NCBI GenBank assembly: GCA_022072125.1 | Contig: JAJVIH010000047.1 | Coordinates: 1-64,000, forward strand | Direction of reading: 5' to 3' | Origin: Myxococcota bacterium | GTDB taxonomy: Bacteria; Myxococcota; JAJVIH01 | Length of the DNA: 64,000 nt | Shown: piece after piece, positions 1 to 9,200 of the stretch | Numbering within the stretch: the first letter of the stretch is position 1 | Layout of the letters: each line of letters starts with the position of its first letter | Program-made: the position numbers and the translations under genes | The notes under the pieces: generated by a model | The model's database searches: none | Told to the model about the DNA's origin: nothing | The model's input: only the letters and a program-made list of their open reading frames with translations

Positions 1-90
1 CCGAGGGGGATGAACGCGGGAAGAATCGTCCCTTCACGGGGATGCGCGCCGTCGAGCGGGTAAGCACAGCGGCGTGTGCGGATGCGCCAC

Positions 91-124
91 TCAAAAAAAT
101 CCCCGCGTGGAATCACGCGGGGAT
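91..124 (-). terminator. Rho-independent terminator, distal of a tandem pair
   Basis: A perfect 11-bp stem (99-109 with 114-124) closes a 4-nt loop. Read on the minus strand it is followed by a run of six to seven T (complement of 92-98). It lies 110 bp downstream of the minus-strand lipoprotein stop and behind a second terminator. Confidence 0.8.
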
Positions 125-160
125 GAAGCGGGAGGCGCGAAGGCCGGATGGGCGCACACA

Positions 161-194
161 GAAAAGCCCCTGGACCATCAGGTCCAGGGGCTTT
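161..194 (-). terminator. Rho-independent terminator of the lipoprotein gene
   Basis: A perfect 14-bp stem (163-176 with 181-194) closes a 4-nt loop. On the minus strand it is followed by a short T-rich tail (TTTTCTG). It lies 40 bp downstream of the lipoprotein stop codon at 234. Confidence 0.85.
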
Positions 195-233
195 CCGGGA
201 GGAACACGCGGCCAAGGCCGCGAATCTTGCGAA

Positions 234-1325
234 TTACGGACGGGGACGGCCGAAGGACAGAATGACAACGCCGTCGGCGATGCCTTCGATATTCAGTTCA
301 CCGGCCTTCATCCACTTGCCGCCGGAATTGCCGCCGGCGACGACCTTCATCTGGCCCGCGCCGATGTCAATCGCCGCGTAGGTCGAATCCTTGTTGGAAG
401 CGCTGCGGGTCGGATCCGGCTGCGGGCTGTCGGTGTTGCCGTTGAAGTAGGTCAGCTTGGTGGGACGCTTGGTCATGCCGACGATGGCGTTCTCCAAGCG
501 GTTGAACGCGCAGTCACGGATGGTGCCCGCCACCGCGCCGTTGCCCTTCTTCACGCCCGAGGGCACGCCGGCGACGATCGGGATGAGCTTGTAGGTGCTC
601 TCCGCGATGATGTTCGCGTCGGTCCACTCGTTGTTCAGCTTGAGGTCCGCGGCCTTGTCAGCCGGGAAGTACATGTTGAACTGACGGGTGGTCACGAAAC
701 CGGCGCCCTTGGTCTCGAAAACCAGCAGGGTGTTGGTCGGCACGCCCTTGACCGCGTATTTGCCCTTGTTGCCGCATTTGTCGTCGGCGTCCAGGGTGGC
801 GGTGACGGTGGTGATCTTCTCCAGATCATCCCAGTTCTTGCCCGCCTCGTACTTGCGGATTTCCAGGGTCACGCCGTCGGTGTTGGCGTCCAGGCCGAAT
901 ACGTTGATGCAGCCTTCCGCGTCCGCCTTGTCGGGCCCCGCGGGCTTGGCCGGCTTGTTTTCGTTGCAGGCCAGATCGACCGGCTGGCCGTCCTCGCGCT
1001 TGAGGTCGGCGTCCGCCTTGCCCAGGCACACGCTGAGGGTGCAGGTTTCTCCCGCCTGGCAGTCGCCATCCGACTTGCAGCCGTCAACCGGGGGAGGAGG
1101 TTCGGTGTCTCCACCGCCGCCGCCATCCGCGGGAGGCGCGGCGTCCGATCCGCCGCCGGTGTCCGCGGCTCCACCGCCATCCGCGGGAACGGAGGCGTCG
1201 GTGCGCGTTGCGGAACCGTCGCTGGTGGTTCCTGCATCGGTTTTCGAGTCGCTGCTGCACGCGGCGATAGCCAGAACCGCCGCAATCGCGAACAGTTCCG
1301 CTGCGAACTTGGTCGTCTTCAACAT
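234..1325 (-). CDS. Lipoprotein with Asp/Gly-rich stalk and carboxypeptidase-regulatory-like end
   Basis: The 363-residue product has a lipoprotein signal peptide with lipobox LAIAAC, so Cys23 would be acylated. Next comes a low-complexity Asp/Gly/Ala/Pro/Thr stalk to about residue 80, then a short Cys-rich stretch (CKSDGDCQAGETC). The C-terminal two thirds is beta-rich; its last ~100 residues (GNGAVAGTIRDCAFNRLENA onward) resemble the carboxypeptidase-regulatory-like fold common in myxobacterial surface lipoproteins, though this is a weak resemblance. An AAGGAG-like ribosome site lies about 8 nt before the ATG. The gene is monocistronic, bounded downstream by two terminators. The function is unknown; a cell-surface role is inferred from the lipobox and stalk. 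Confidence 0.85.
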   Translation of the reverse strand: MLKTTKFAAELFAIAAVLAIAACSSDSKTDAGTTSDGSATRTDASVPADGGGAADTGGGSDAAPPADGGGGGDTEPPPPVDGCKSDGDCQAGETCTLSVCLGKADADLKREDGQPVDLACNENKPAKPAGPDKADAEGCINVFGLDANTDGVTLEIRKYEAGKNWDDLEKITTVTATLDADDKCGNKGKYAVKGVPTNTLLVFETKGAGFVTTRQFNMYFPADKAADLKLNNEWTDANIIAESTYKLIPIVAGVPSGVKKGNGAVAGTIRDCAFNRLENAIVGMTKRPTKLTYFNGNTDSPQPDPTRSASNKDSTYAAIDIGAGQMKVVAGGNSGGKWMKAGELNIEGIADGVVILSFGRPRP

Positions 1326-1407
1326 CAGGGTCTCTCCTTCAGGGTCAAAAAGCCATCCAGGAACGGACAGCAGCCGTTGACATCATGGGTAGCCTTGAAA
1401 AGGTGCG

Positions 1408-1438
1408 ATAACATGAATCCCCTCCCTTGAAAAGTCAA
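1408..1438 (-). promoter_or_regulatory. Possible sigma70-like promoter of the lipoprotein gene
   Basis: On the minus strand TTGACT (1433-1438) and TGTTAT (1408-1413) are separated by 19 bp, about 85 bp upstream of the lipoprotein ATG. The spacer is longer than the ideal 17 bp, so this is a weak call. Confidence 0.3.
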
Positions 1439-1470
1439 CCTTTGGGGCGGATCGCCGGACGGCGGAAAAA

Positions 1471-2340
1471 TCAACCCGCGGCGGCGCGCCGTTCCAGCCA
1501 GGTCTTGATCGCCAGCGACACCAGCGCCATCAGCACCAGCACGCTCGACACGGCGAAGGAGGCGGTGAACTGATAATCGTTGTACAGCACTTCCACATGC
1601 AAGGGAACGGTGTTGGTCTGTCCGCGAATATGTCCCGACACCACGGACACCGCGCCAAACTCGCCCATGGCCCTGGCGGTGCATAGCACCACGCCGTACA
1701 GCAATCCCCAGCGGATATTCGGCAGCGTGACCCGCCAGAAGGTCTGCCAGCCGGAGGCCCCCAGCAGGACCGCCGCCTCCTCTTCCTCCTTGCCCTGGGC
1801 GGTCATCAACGGAATCAGTTCGCGCGCCACGAAGGGAAAGGTGACAAACACCGTGGCCATGACCAGCCCGGGCACGCTGAACAGGACTTTCATCCCCCAC
1901 TTGTCCAGCAAGGACCCCATCCAGCCGCCGCGGCCAAATAGCAGCACGAACACCATTCCCGAGATCACCGGCGAGATGCTGAAGGGGAGATCAATCAGGG
2001 TGATCAACACCTGCTTGCCGGGAAACCGGAACTTGCTGATCACCCAGGCGGCGCTGACGCCGAAGAGGGTGTTCAGCGGCACGGCGATCGCCACGGTGAT
2101 CAGCGTGAGGCGGATGGCCGACAAGGCGTCCGGTTCGGTGATCGCCTCGAAGTAGAGGCCGGCGCCTTCCTTCATGGCTTCGTAAAACACGGCGGCGACT
2201 GGGAGGGCCAGGAAAAGCCCGGCGAATCCGATGGCCGCGGCCAGCAGAAGACGGCGCGCCCAGGCGGGTTCCTGGATGCGGCGCGGGCCCTCGTGGGCCG
2301 GGCCGCGGGCGCGGAATGATCTCGCCGGACCGCCAGCCAT
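1471..2340 (-). CDS. cysW: Sulfate/thiosulfate ABC transporter permease CysW
   Basis: The 289-residue inner-membrane permease has six predicted transmembrane segments and the binding-protein-dependent transport fold. The EAA loop that docks the ATPase is visible ([20 protein letters not shown]), as is the CysW-typical [19 protein letters not shown] stretch. It pairs with CysT to form the membrane channel for sulfate or thiosulfate import. It starts 3 nt after the cysT stop, so the two are one transcript. Neither the ATPase gene cysA nor a periplasmic binding-protein gene (sbp/cysP) follows; a lipoprotein gene does. The partners must be encoded elsewhere. The Arg/Pro-rich first ~25 residues are atypical, and a slightly later start is possible. 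Confidence 0.92.
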   Translation of the reverse strand: MAGGPARSFRARGPAHEGPRRIQEPAWARRLLLAAAIGFAGLFLALPVAAVFYEAMKEGAGLYFEAITEPDALSAIRLTLITVAIAVPLNTLFGVSAAWVISKFRFPGKQVLITLIDLPFSISPVISGMVFVLLFGRGGWMGSLLDKWGMKVLFSVPGLVMATVFVTFPFVARELIPLMTAQGKEEEEAAVLLGASGWQTFWRVTLPNIRWGLLYGVVLCTARAMGEFGAVSVVSGHIRGQTNTVPLHVEVLYNDYQFTASFAVSSVLVLMALVSLAIKTWLERRAAAG

Positions 2341-2343
2341 CCG

Positions 2344-3165
2344 TCAGGCCTCCAGGCTCCGCTGCGACCAGGCTTGCAGCTTGTTGATGGCGAAGAGCAG
2401 CACGAAGGAAACGGCCAGCATCACCGAGGCGATGGCGGTGGCGGCGGGGTAATCGAACTGCTCCAGCCGGGTCATGATCAGCAGCGGCGCAATCTCGGTT
2501 TTCATGGGCATGTTGCCGGAAATGAACACCACCGAGCCGTATTCCCCCACCGCCCGCGCGAAGGACAGGGCGAATCCCGTCAACAGGGCCGGCCACAACC
2601 CCGGCAGAATGACGCGGATGAACGTCTGCCAGCGGTTGGCGCCCAGCATCAGCGCGGCTTCCTCGATTTCCGGGCTGAGGTCCTCCAGCACCGGCTGCAC
2701 GGACCGGACCACGAAGGGCAGGCCGACGAAGATCATCGCCACCATCACCCCCAGCACGGTGTAGGCGACCTTGATTCCCAGGGGCGCCAGCAGGCCGCCC
2801 AGCCATCCCGAGGGAGCGAACAGGGCCGTCAGGCTGATGCCGGCCACGGAAGTCGGCAGGGCGAAGGGCAAATCCACCATGGCGTCGAGCAGGCGGCGGC
2901 CGGGAAATTCATAGCGCACCAGCGCCCAGGCCAGCAGCAATCCAAAAAACAGGTTCACCGCCGCGCCCGCGATGGCCGCGCCGAAGCTCAGCCAGAAGGC
3001 GTGCAACGCCCTGGGGGATGTCACCACCGCCAGGTACTGATCCCAGGTCAGTTCGGCGGTCTTGAAGACCAGGCTGATCAGCGGCAACACCACCAGCATC
3101 CCCAGGTAGAGGAGCGTCAGGCTCATGCCGCTGTTGAATCCAGGCAGGATGGATCGGCTGTACAT
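2344..3165 (-). CDS. cysT: Sulfate/thiosulfate ABC transporter permease CysT (CysU)
   Basis: The 273-residue inner-membrane permease is the CysT half of the sulfate ABC transporter. Recognisable elements are the DLPFALPTSVAGISLTALF segment, the EAA loop (EIEEAALMLGANRWQTF) and ARAVGEYGSVVFISGNMP. It has six predicted membrane spans. It is the first gene of a two-gene cysT-cysW unit. About 270 bp of non-coding sequence, AT-richer near 3195-3230, separates it from the carbonic anhydrase gene and probably carries its promoter. No sulfate-assimilation enzyme is visible nearby. Confidence 0.93.
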   Translation of the reverse strand: MYSRSILPGFNSGMSLTLLYLGMLVVLPLISLVFKTAELTWDQYLAVVTSPRALHAFWLSFGAAIAGAAVNLFFGLLLAWALVRYEFPGRRLLDAMVDLPFALPTSVAGISLTALFAPSGWLGGLLAPLGIKVAYTVLGVMVAMIFVGLPFVVRSVQPVLEDLSPEIEEAALMLGANRWQTFIRVILPGLWPALLTGFALSFARAVGEYGSVVFISGNMPMKTEIAPLLIMTRLEQFDYPAATAIASVMLAVSFVLLFAINKLQAWSQRSLEA

Positions 3166-3434
3166 GGTTCTTCCCGGGCCGTTATTTATCCCGCCCCGGA
3201 TAATTTTTCCATATTCCGATAGATTTTAGGTGAAATTGGCCGCCTGGCGGTTGGACGGGTTGGCATGGCCTGAATGATCGCTGGCCCGCGTCCGTTGAAC
3301 TTGAGGCGCTCATCGTCCAGGGCGAATCCTGGATGACGAACCCGCGGCGGGCCCGGGAAGTTTCTCCAGATGTGAAACCGGCGCGCCATGCCGCCGCCGC
3401 CGGCGCGGGAACGCCCGGATCCGCTCAACCGGGG

Positions 3435-4088
3435 CTAGGCGCCGTGCAGGCTCATGCGCAACTGCGGCGTGAAAAACTCCTGGGCCTTTTTGTTGGAGTC
3501 CAGCCCCACCACCAGTTCCTGCAGCAGGCCGGAGTGCAGGTCATAGACCACGCCATGCAGCAACGGCCGCGGCCCTTTATCCCACGCCTGCTGGACCACG
3601 GGGGTTTGCGACAGGTTGTAGACCTGCTCCAGCACGTTCAACTCCACAATCCGCTTGAAGCGCTCCTCGTCGCCGCCCATGCCTTCGAGCGCGTGCCGGT
3701 TCAGGCGGATGATGTTGCGGATGCCGCCGATCCAGTAGTCCACCAGGCCGTGAAACGGCTCGGCCATGGCGGCCCTGACGCCGCCGCATCCATAGTGCCC
3801 GCAAACAATCACATGCTTGATGTCCAGCACTTCCACGCCGTACTGCAAGACCGAGAGCACGTTGAGGTCCGCCGGCTGAACCTGGTTGGCGATATTCCGG
3901 TGAACGAACATCTCCCCCGGCTCCGTTCCGGTGATCACCTCGGCGGGGGCGCGGCTGTCGGAACATCCAATGAAGAGGAAGGTGGGCTGTTGCCCTTTCG
4001 ACAGCTTGTCGAAATACCCCGGATCGCTTTCAACGATCTTTTTCACCCACTCGCGGTTGTTGGCCATGATGCGGCGGTAATTTTCCAT
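3435..4088 (-). CDS. Beta-class carbonic anhydrase
   Basis: This 217-residue cytosolic zinc enzyme interconverts CO2 and bicarbonate. The beta-class signature is complete: Cys42-x-Asp44-x-Arg46 in GCSDSRAP, and His98-x-x-Cys101 in HYGCGG. The length is typical. It starts 10 nt after the SulP transporter stop, so the two are almost certainly co-transcribed. Pairing of SulP transporters with carbonic anhydrase is a known arrangement for inorganic-carbon uptake, which argues that the neighbouring transporter carries bicarbonate. Confidence 0.95.
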   Translation of the reverse strand: MENYRRIMANNREWVKKIVESDPGYFDKLSKGQQPTFLFIGCSDSRAPAEVITGTEPGEMFVHRNIANQVQPADLNVLSVLQYGVEVLDIKHVIVCGHYGCGGVRAAMAEPFHGLVDYWIGGIRNIIRLNRHALEGMGGDEERFKRIVELNVLEQVYNLSQTPVVQQAWDKGPRPLLHGVVYDLHSGLLQELVVGLDSNKKAQEFFTPQLRMSLHGA

Positions 4089-4097
4089 GTTCCCTCG

Positions 4098-5702
4098 TCA
4101 GTGTCCGGAAGGTTTGCCGCCGGGCAGCGACGGCACTCCGACCAGGCGCAGGTCCACGCCGCGTTCTTTCATCAGCCCGGCGTAGGTATGGATGAGTTCC
4201 AGAATGTCGTAGTCAATATGCGCGGTGCGGCGGGCGTCCAGTTCGACCCGGCTGCCTGGCGGAAACGATTCCAGCATGTTGGCCAAGGCGGCCTTGTTCA
4301 GAAAGCTCAGGTGAACCGGCAGGATGAAACGCTGCAACACGCTGCCCGGGGGACCAATCGGAATCAGCACGGGCGAACGGGAATGCCGCAACAGGATGAC
4401 GCCGCCGCCGATAAACAGGCCAATCAGGATGCCCACCAGCAAATCGGTCAGCAGAATCGAAACAATGGTCAGCGTGAACGGCAGCCAGTGCCACCACCCG
4501 ATGCGGGCCATCTCCCGGTAGAGCGAAGGCGGGGACAGCTTGAAGCCGGTGTGAATGAGAATCGCGGCGAGGGCGGACAGGGGAATCAGGTTGAGCGCGC
4601 CGGGGATCAGCAACACGAACACGAGCAGCCAGATTCCGTGCAGCACGGCCGACAGCCGCGTCCGGCCGCCTGCGTTCACATTGGCGGAACTGCGCACAAT
4701 CACGCCGGTGAGCGGCAAACCGCCCAGCAGTCCGGCGAGGAAATTGCCCGCGCCCTGGGCGACAAGCTCCCGGCTGGGCGGCGAGGTGCGTTTCCATGGA
4801 TCCAGGCGGTCGGTCGCTTCCAGGCTCAACAGCGACTCCAGGCTCGCGACCAGGCCAATCGTAAACGCCGCGCTCCAGACTTTCGGATTGGCGAACGCGC
4901 TGAAATCCGGGCGCACCACCGCGCCGAAAAACCCAAGAGGGCCGCCGCTTGAAGGCATGGCGACCAGATGTTCCGGCTGAACCATCAGATCGGATCCGAG
5001 GGCGCGGAACAGGGCGTTGAGCCCAATGCCCAGCAACACGACAAACAACCCGGCGGGAAAACGCCGGATTTTCGCGCTGGGAATTTTCGGCCACAGAAAC
5101 AACAACGCCAGCGACAGCAGACCAATGATGGTGGCGCCGGCATGGGTGGCGCCGAATGCATGGGCGATGGCGGTGAAGGTGTTCTCGTGGTTTTCCTGGT
5201 CAAACGCGGTGTCGCCAAAATAATCGGCGTCGTATCCGACCAGATGCACGGCCTGTTTGAGAATCAGGGTCAGTCCGATGGCGGCCAGCATGCCGCGCAT
5301 GACATCGGTGGGGAAATAGAACTTGATGACGCCGGCCTTCAACAGCCCCATCACGATCTGGAAAACCCCCGCCAGGGCGACGGCGGGAAGAAAAATCTCG
5401 AATCCTCCGAGTTCGGAGATGGATGCATAGACAATGGTGACAAGGCCGGCCGCGGGTCCGCTCACCATGAGCTGGGACCCGCTTAGGAAGGGAACGACCA
5501 GGCCGCCAATGATGCCCGCCACCAGGCCGGAAGTCAGCGGCGCGCCGGATGCATGGGCGATGCCCAGGCAGAGCGGCAACGCCACCAGCGCCACAACGAT
5601 GGAGGCGGCGGCGTCTTCGCGGGCGTATGCGAACCATCCTCCAGCCACGGGGGGGCTGGATACCTCGGCGATGGCGCGCGCGGAAGGGGCGGTCACACTC
5701 AT
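4098..5702 (-). CDS. SulP-family anion transporter, probably bicarbonate
   Basis: The 534-residue inner-membrane protein has the SulP fold with many hydrophobic spans from about residue 30 to 425. It is followed by a short STAS-like cytoplasmic domain at about 450-525 (VELDARRTAHIDYDILELI). SulP proteins move sulfate, bicarbonate or other small anions. The carbonic anhydrase gene 10 nt downstream favours bicarbonate (BicA-like), but the cysT/cysW genes farther on leave sulfate open. A TTGACA element lies upstream. The start ATG at 5702 fits the N-terminal length of the family. Confidence 0.9.
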   Translation of the reverse strand: MSVTAPSARAIAEVSSPPVAGGWFAYAREDAAASIVVALVALPLCLGIAHASGAPLTSGLVAGIIGGLVVPFLSGSQLMVSGPAAGLVTIVYASISELGGFEIFLPAVALAGVFQIVMGLLKAGVIKFYFPTDVMRGMLAAIGLTLILKQAVHLVGYDADYFGDTAFDQENHENTFTAIAHAFGATHAGATIIGLLSLALLFLWPKIPSAKIRRFPAGLFVVLLGIGLNALFRALGSDLMVQPEHLVAMPSSGGPLGFFGAVVRPDFSAFANPKVWSAAFTIGLVASLESLLSLEATDRLDPWKRTSPPSRELVAQGAGNFLAGLLGGLPLTGVIVRSSANVNAGGRTRLSAVLHGIWLLVFVLLIPGALNLIPLSALAAILIHTGFKLSPPSLYREMARIGWWHWLPFTLTIVSILLTDLLVGILIGLFIGGGVILLRHSRSPVLIPIGPPGSVLQRFILPVHLSFLNKAALANMLESFPPGSRVELDARRTAHIDYDILELIHTYAGLMKERGVDLRLVGVPSLPGGKPSGH

Positions 5703-5735
5703 GGATCACTCAGGGTGGTATAATGGGCTCTCACT

Positions 5736-5763
5736 GAATTAAGCAGAGGCGCGCCCGTGTCAA
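5736..5763 (-). promoter_or_regulatory. Candidate sigma70-like promoter for SulP/carbonic anhydrase
   Basis: On the minus strand a perfect TTGACA (5758-5763) is followed after 16 bp by TAATTC (5736-5741). The -10 match is poor. It lies about 35 nt upstream of the SulP ATG, in a local AT-rich patch. Confidence 0.4.
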
Positions 5764-5920
5764 CCCACGCCCGCACGAAAAAGTCTCACCATCAGGGAAG
5801 ATTGCGGGAGCAGGGAACGGCCCGTCCGCCGCCATGCTTTTTGTTGGCCTTTCTTCCCGGCGTTTCGCGGACCCAACCCCCGCCCGGCATATTCACGCGC
5901 CATTCCGCGGCCCCGCCCTT

Positions 5921-5962
5921 GCCTGCACAACAGGGAGGAAAATTCATGGCCATCTTGATCGC
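5921..5962 (+). repeat. Interspersed repeat-like block, copy A
   Basis: The ordered blocks AACAGGGA (5929-5936), TTCATG (5943-5948) and ATCTTGATCGC (5952-5962) recur in the same order at 61192-61231. The preceding TTGCCTGCACAAC resembles TTGCCTGCGCAAC at 20770-20782. Other positions have diverged, so this looks like a decayed non-coding repeat. Confidence 0.4.
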
Positions 5963-6184
5963 TCAACCGCGTCCGCCGCCCGCCTGCCCGTCGCCGCGGG
6001 GCGGGGAGAGGGACAGTTATCGCGGCGCGGCGATCAAAAAAGTCATGTGGGCATGGCGGCGCTCCCGCACGTTTCCCCCCTCCTCCGTTCACGCAAGCGA
6101 TAGGGATGGGCGCCGCCCCCGCGCAGGCGCGCGATTCGCTCGATTCATGACGCGCGAAATGACCGGATCGGGAGCGAAAGGAAG

Positions 6185-6202
6185 GAAACCGCGTCCGGTT
6201 TC
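6185..6202 (-). terminator. Possible terminator overlapping the stop codon of the 1037-residue gene
   Basis: On the minus strand GAAACCG and CGGTTTC form a 7-bp stem with a 4-nt loop (6185-6191 with 6196-6202), followed by a pyrimidine-rich CTTCCTTTC. The stem includes part of the stop codon. Confidence 0.4.
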
Positions 6203-9200
6203 AGGCGCCCATTTTCAGGCGGTTGAGGGTATTGACCCGTTCGTTGGCGCCCGAATCGGACAGGGTCGGGTCCTTGGCCGGCAGCGAGGTGATTTGCAGG
6301 GACGGATTGGCCCGCACTTCCTGAACCCAGGTCAGCACATGGTGGTGCAGCATGGCCTTGGTGAACGGGTCATCCGCCCGCAGCAACTCCCAGACATGGG
6401 TGGGGGTTTTGGCCTCGAAGCCGCGGAAGACCATGCGTCCGGCGTTGTGAAACACCAGCGGCGCGAGCCGGGGATCATCCCGGCGCAGGGAGACAACCAG
6501 TTTCAGATCCTTGCGGAGGAAAAAAAACTTCTCGCGGATTTCCGGCGCCAGTTTTTCCCATTGAATTTCCCTGTACATATGCAGATAGAGGGCGACGGAC
6601 TCGCGGATGAACTGTTGCAGACCCTCCTCTGAAATCGCCTCGCCCTGGTTGTAGATGTCGGTTTGCAGCTCCAGCATGTCGGCGTGCCCGCCGCCGCCGC
6701 GCAGGGCGGTTTTCAGGTCCGCGTGGATGCGCTCCCTCACGCCGTCCGCGAACTGGCGGAGCAGCGCCTCGTCGGGGGCGGCCTGCAGGGAAGCCAGCTT
6801 GCTTTGGAGATCGCTGGGCAGGTTCAGGCTGAACGCCTGTCCGACATAACAGCGGAAGGGGAGCGTCAGCTTGTGGTTGCCGGTGCGGTTCTGGGTTTCC
6901 TTCAACAGCGCGTTGATGCGATCCATGACCGATGCGGCGCGGCCGGTGCCGCGCGCGGCTTCGTTGATCTTTTCCCCGATGGCCACGTTCACCTTGCCGA
7001 ACAGGGGGTCGAACATGCTCACCATCTCGGCGGCGGCGCCGAAACTGATGAACAGCCCCGACTCGATGCCAAAGCCCTTGATGGCCTTGATCTCCTGTTC
7101 GCGCAGGTCGTCAATGATCCGGAGTTGCGATTCAAACTGGACCCTCCGGGTATCGCAGTCCCGCAGAATGGCGTTCGCGTTTTCACTGAGAGTGGCCGCC
7201 CACTGCTGTATCAACGGCGCGGGGACGGCGTCTTGCAAAATGCCATCCACCTCCTGGTATTGCACCGCCAGTTTGCGCGCCTCGGCCTGCTTGAATTCGG
7301 CGCGGTGCTGGTACTCCATGGCCTTGGCGGGATCGGTTTCGGCCTGCGCCGCCTTCCGCATCAACGAACATTCCGCGAAGATCGACCGGCCCTTCTCCTG
7401 ATAATAGGCCTTGATGGCGGCGCCCAGTTCGTGAACCGGCATCTGGGAAAACCGGTCCGCCTCCGCCTGCGCCGCGCCCGCGGTGGCGTAGAGTTCGGCG
7501 AGGTCCCTTTCCAGCCTGGCCTTGCGCGCGTCAAATTCCTGGTTGACCCGCTTGATGGCCTCGTCGTCGGAGACCAGCGTGGAGCTCTGGTTCAGGCGTT
7601 CTTCATACTGGCGGGCGATCTGCTGGATATCGCGCGCCAGGTGGATCAGCGAAGTCACCGACCCCGCGAACAGGGCGGCGTCGCCGATCAGGTTGTTGAG
7701 TTGCACGTTGGGCGGACCGCCCGGCGTGGCGGAAGCGGCGTATTTCTTGGCCGCGGCGATGATGGGCTCGTAGAAGTTGGTTTTCAGGAAATCGGCCATC
7801 ACCACTTCCTTGGCCCGGAAGGTGCGCTTGGTGAAGCCTTTCAGGTCAATAAACAACTGGCCGGAGGTCTTCTCTTCCGCCTTTTTCAGCATCGGCAGGT
7901 TGTCATCGGCGATGCGGTACAGGCGCCCGCTTTCATATTCCTGGATGATCGCCTGAAGCCCGACGGTCTGCCGGCGGTTTTCGTAATGCTCCAGGCTGGA
8001 GACCGCGAGGCCGGTCATGTCCTGATCCAGCATGAACAGGACGCCGCGCTGGACGTGGCGCTCGATCAGTTCATCCTCGTTCGGACCCTTGCGGACCTTG
8101 AACAGGCCGCGGCTGTAGCTTTCCAGGAAGTCTTCCAGTTCGGAGAGCAGGACGCCGCGCTGGGCTTCAAAAATCTTGCCTTCCGCCTTCTCCCGTTCGG
8201 ACTTCACGAATTCGTGGAATTTGCCGAAATCCTTTCCTTCCAGCAGAAGTCCGGCGATCAGGTCCGATTCCTTCAGCAGGTCCGAGAGCTTGCGGTTGAA
8301 GTCCCACTGGAAATCGTTGAAGGACAGAAAGGGCAGCGCGCAATCACGAAATCCCGCCACGTGGGCGTCGCGGATGAATCCGGAGAACTCCTTTTTGCGC
8401 CCCTGGATCCCGCTCGCGGCGGCGCCAATGGCCTTGTCCACCTCGCGCGGGTTGATCTTCAGTTCGCGCAGCAGCTTTTCCAGCGACTCAACCGCTTCCT
8501 CCGAAATTCCATAGGGGTTGAGATCAAGCTGAACAATCTTGCGCCGGATGGCGACCAGCGTGGGGGGGGTGGTCACGGCGAACAGTTCGGCCTCCGTCTG
8601 GTTGATATCCAGCGGGGCGCGCCGCGCGGTCAGGGTGGTGGTGATGTCAATGGCCGCCGCTTCCAGCAGGGTCTGCAGGCAGTATCCCAGCGTCCGCTCG
8701 ACCTTTTCGTAGCTGAGGCCCTTGATGGGAACCCGCGAGTTGGCCTCCTTGTGCTGGGCCATCAGCTTCACCATGCTGATGTGGGCCAGATAGAGGTAGG
8801 GCGCGCCATCCTGCGTGGTGACCATCTGATTGGCCACGTGCGCGTAGAGTTTCTTGACCTCGGTCAGGAACGCCTTGCCCTGGCCTTCCGGACCCAGCCA
8901 GCAGTCCAGAATGGCGGCGTCCACGTGCGGATCGCCCGCGAGGATGCGCCGCGCCGCGTGGGCTTCCGCGGATTCTCCCGTGAAGTAGCGCAGTTCCATG
9001 GTGGCGGGCTTCAGCTTGGTCCTGAACGCCCAGGGGTATTTTTGCTCCAGGCTGTCGGGGGCGCCGTTGCGGCGGCCCAGCAACAGCACAAGCTGGGTGA
9101 CCACCCGCTGGCCCAGTTCCTCGTATTTGTCGGCGAGCGAATAGGGGATGCGCGCGTCCGCCAGGGATTCGCCGAGCCGGAAGGGAAACGCATCGGCGAA

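Larger units (their letters stand above)
5703..6200. other. Intergenic region with decayed repeat, no gene seen
   Basis: About 500 bp separate the SulP start from the end of the 1037-residue gene. No reading frame here has a convincing start, homology or codon pattern. The stretch contains the SulP promoter at its left end, an interspersed-repeat-like block around 5921-5962 with a GC-rich run after it, and the terminator hairpin of the next gene at its right end. Confidence 0.6.

Noticed and set aside
5757-6632. 291-codon plus-strand frame across the SulP upstream gap
   Set aside because: Its second half is antisense to the cyclase-like gene, and its first half has repeat-derived Arg/Pro/Ser-rich sequence without a ribosome site.
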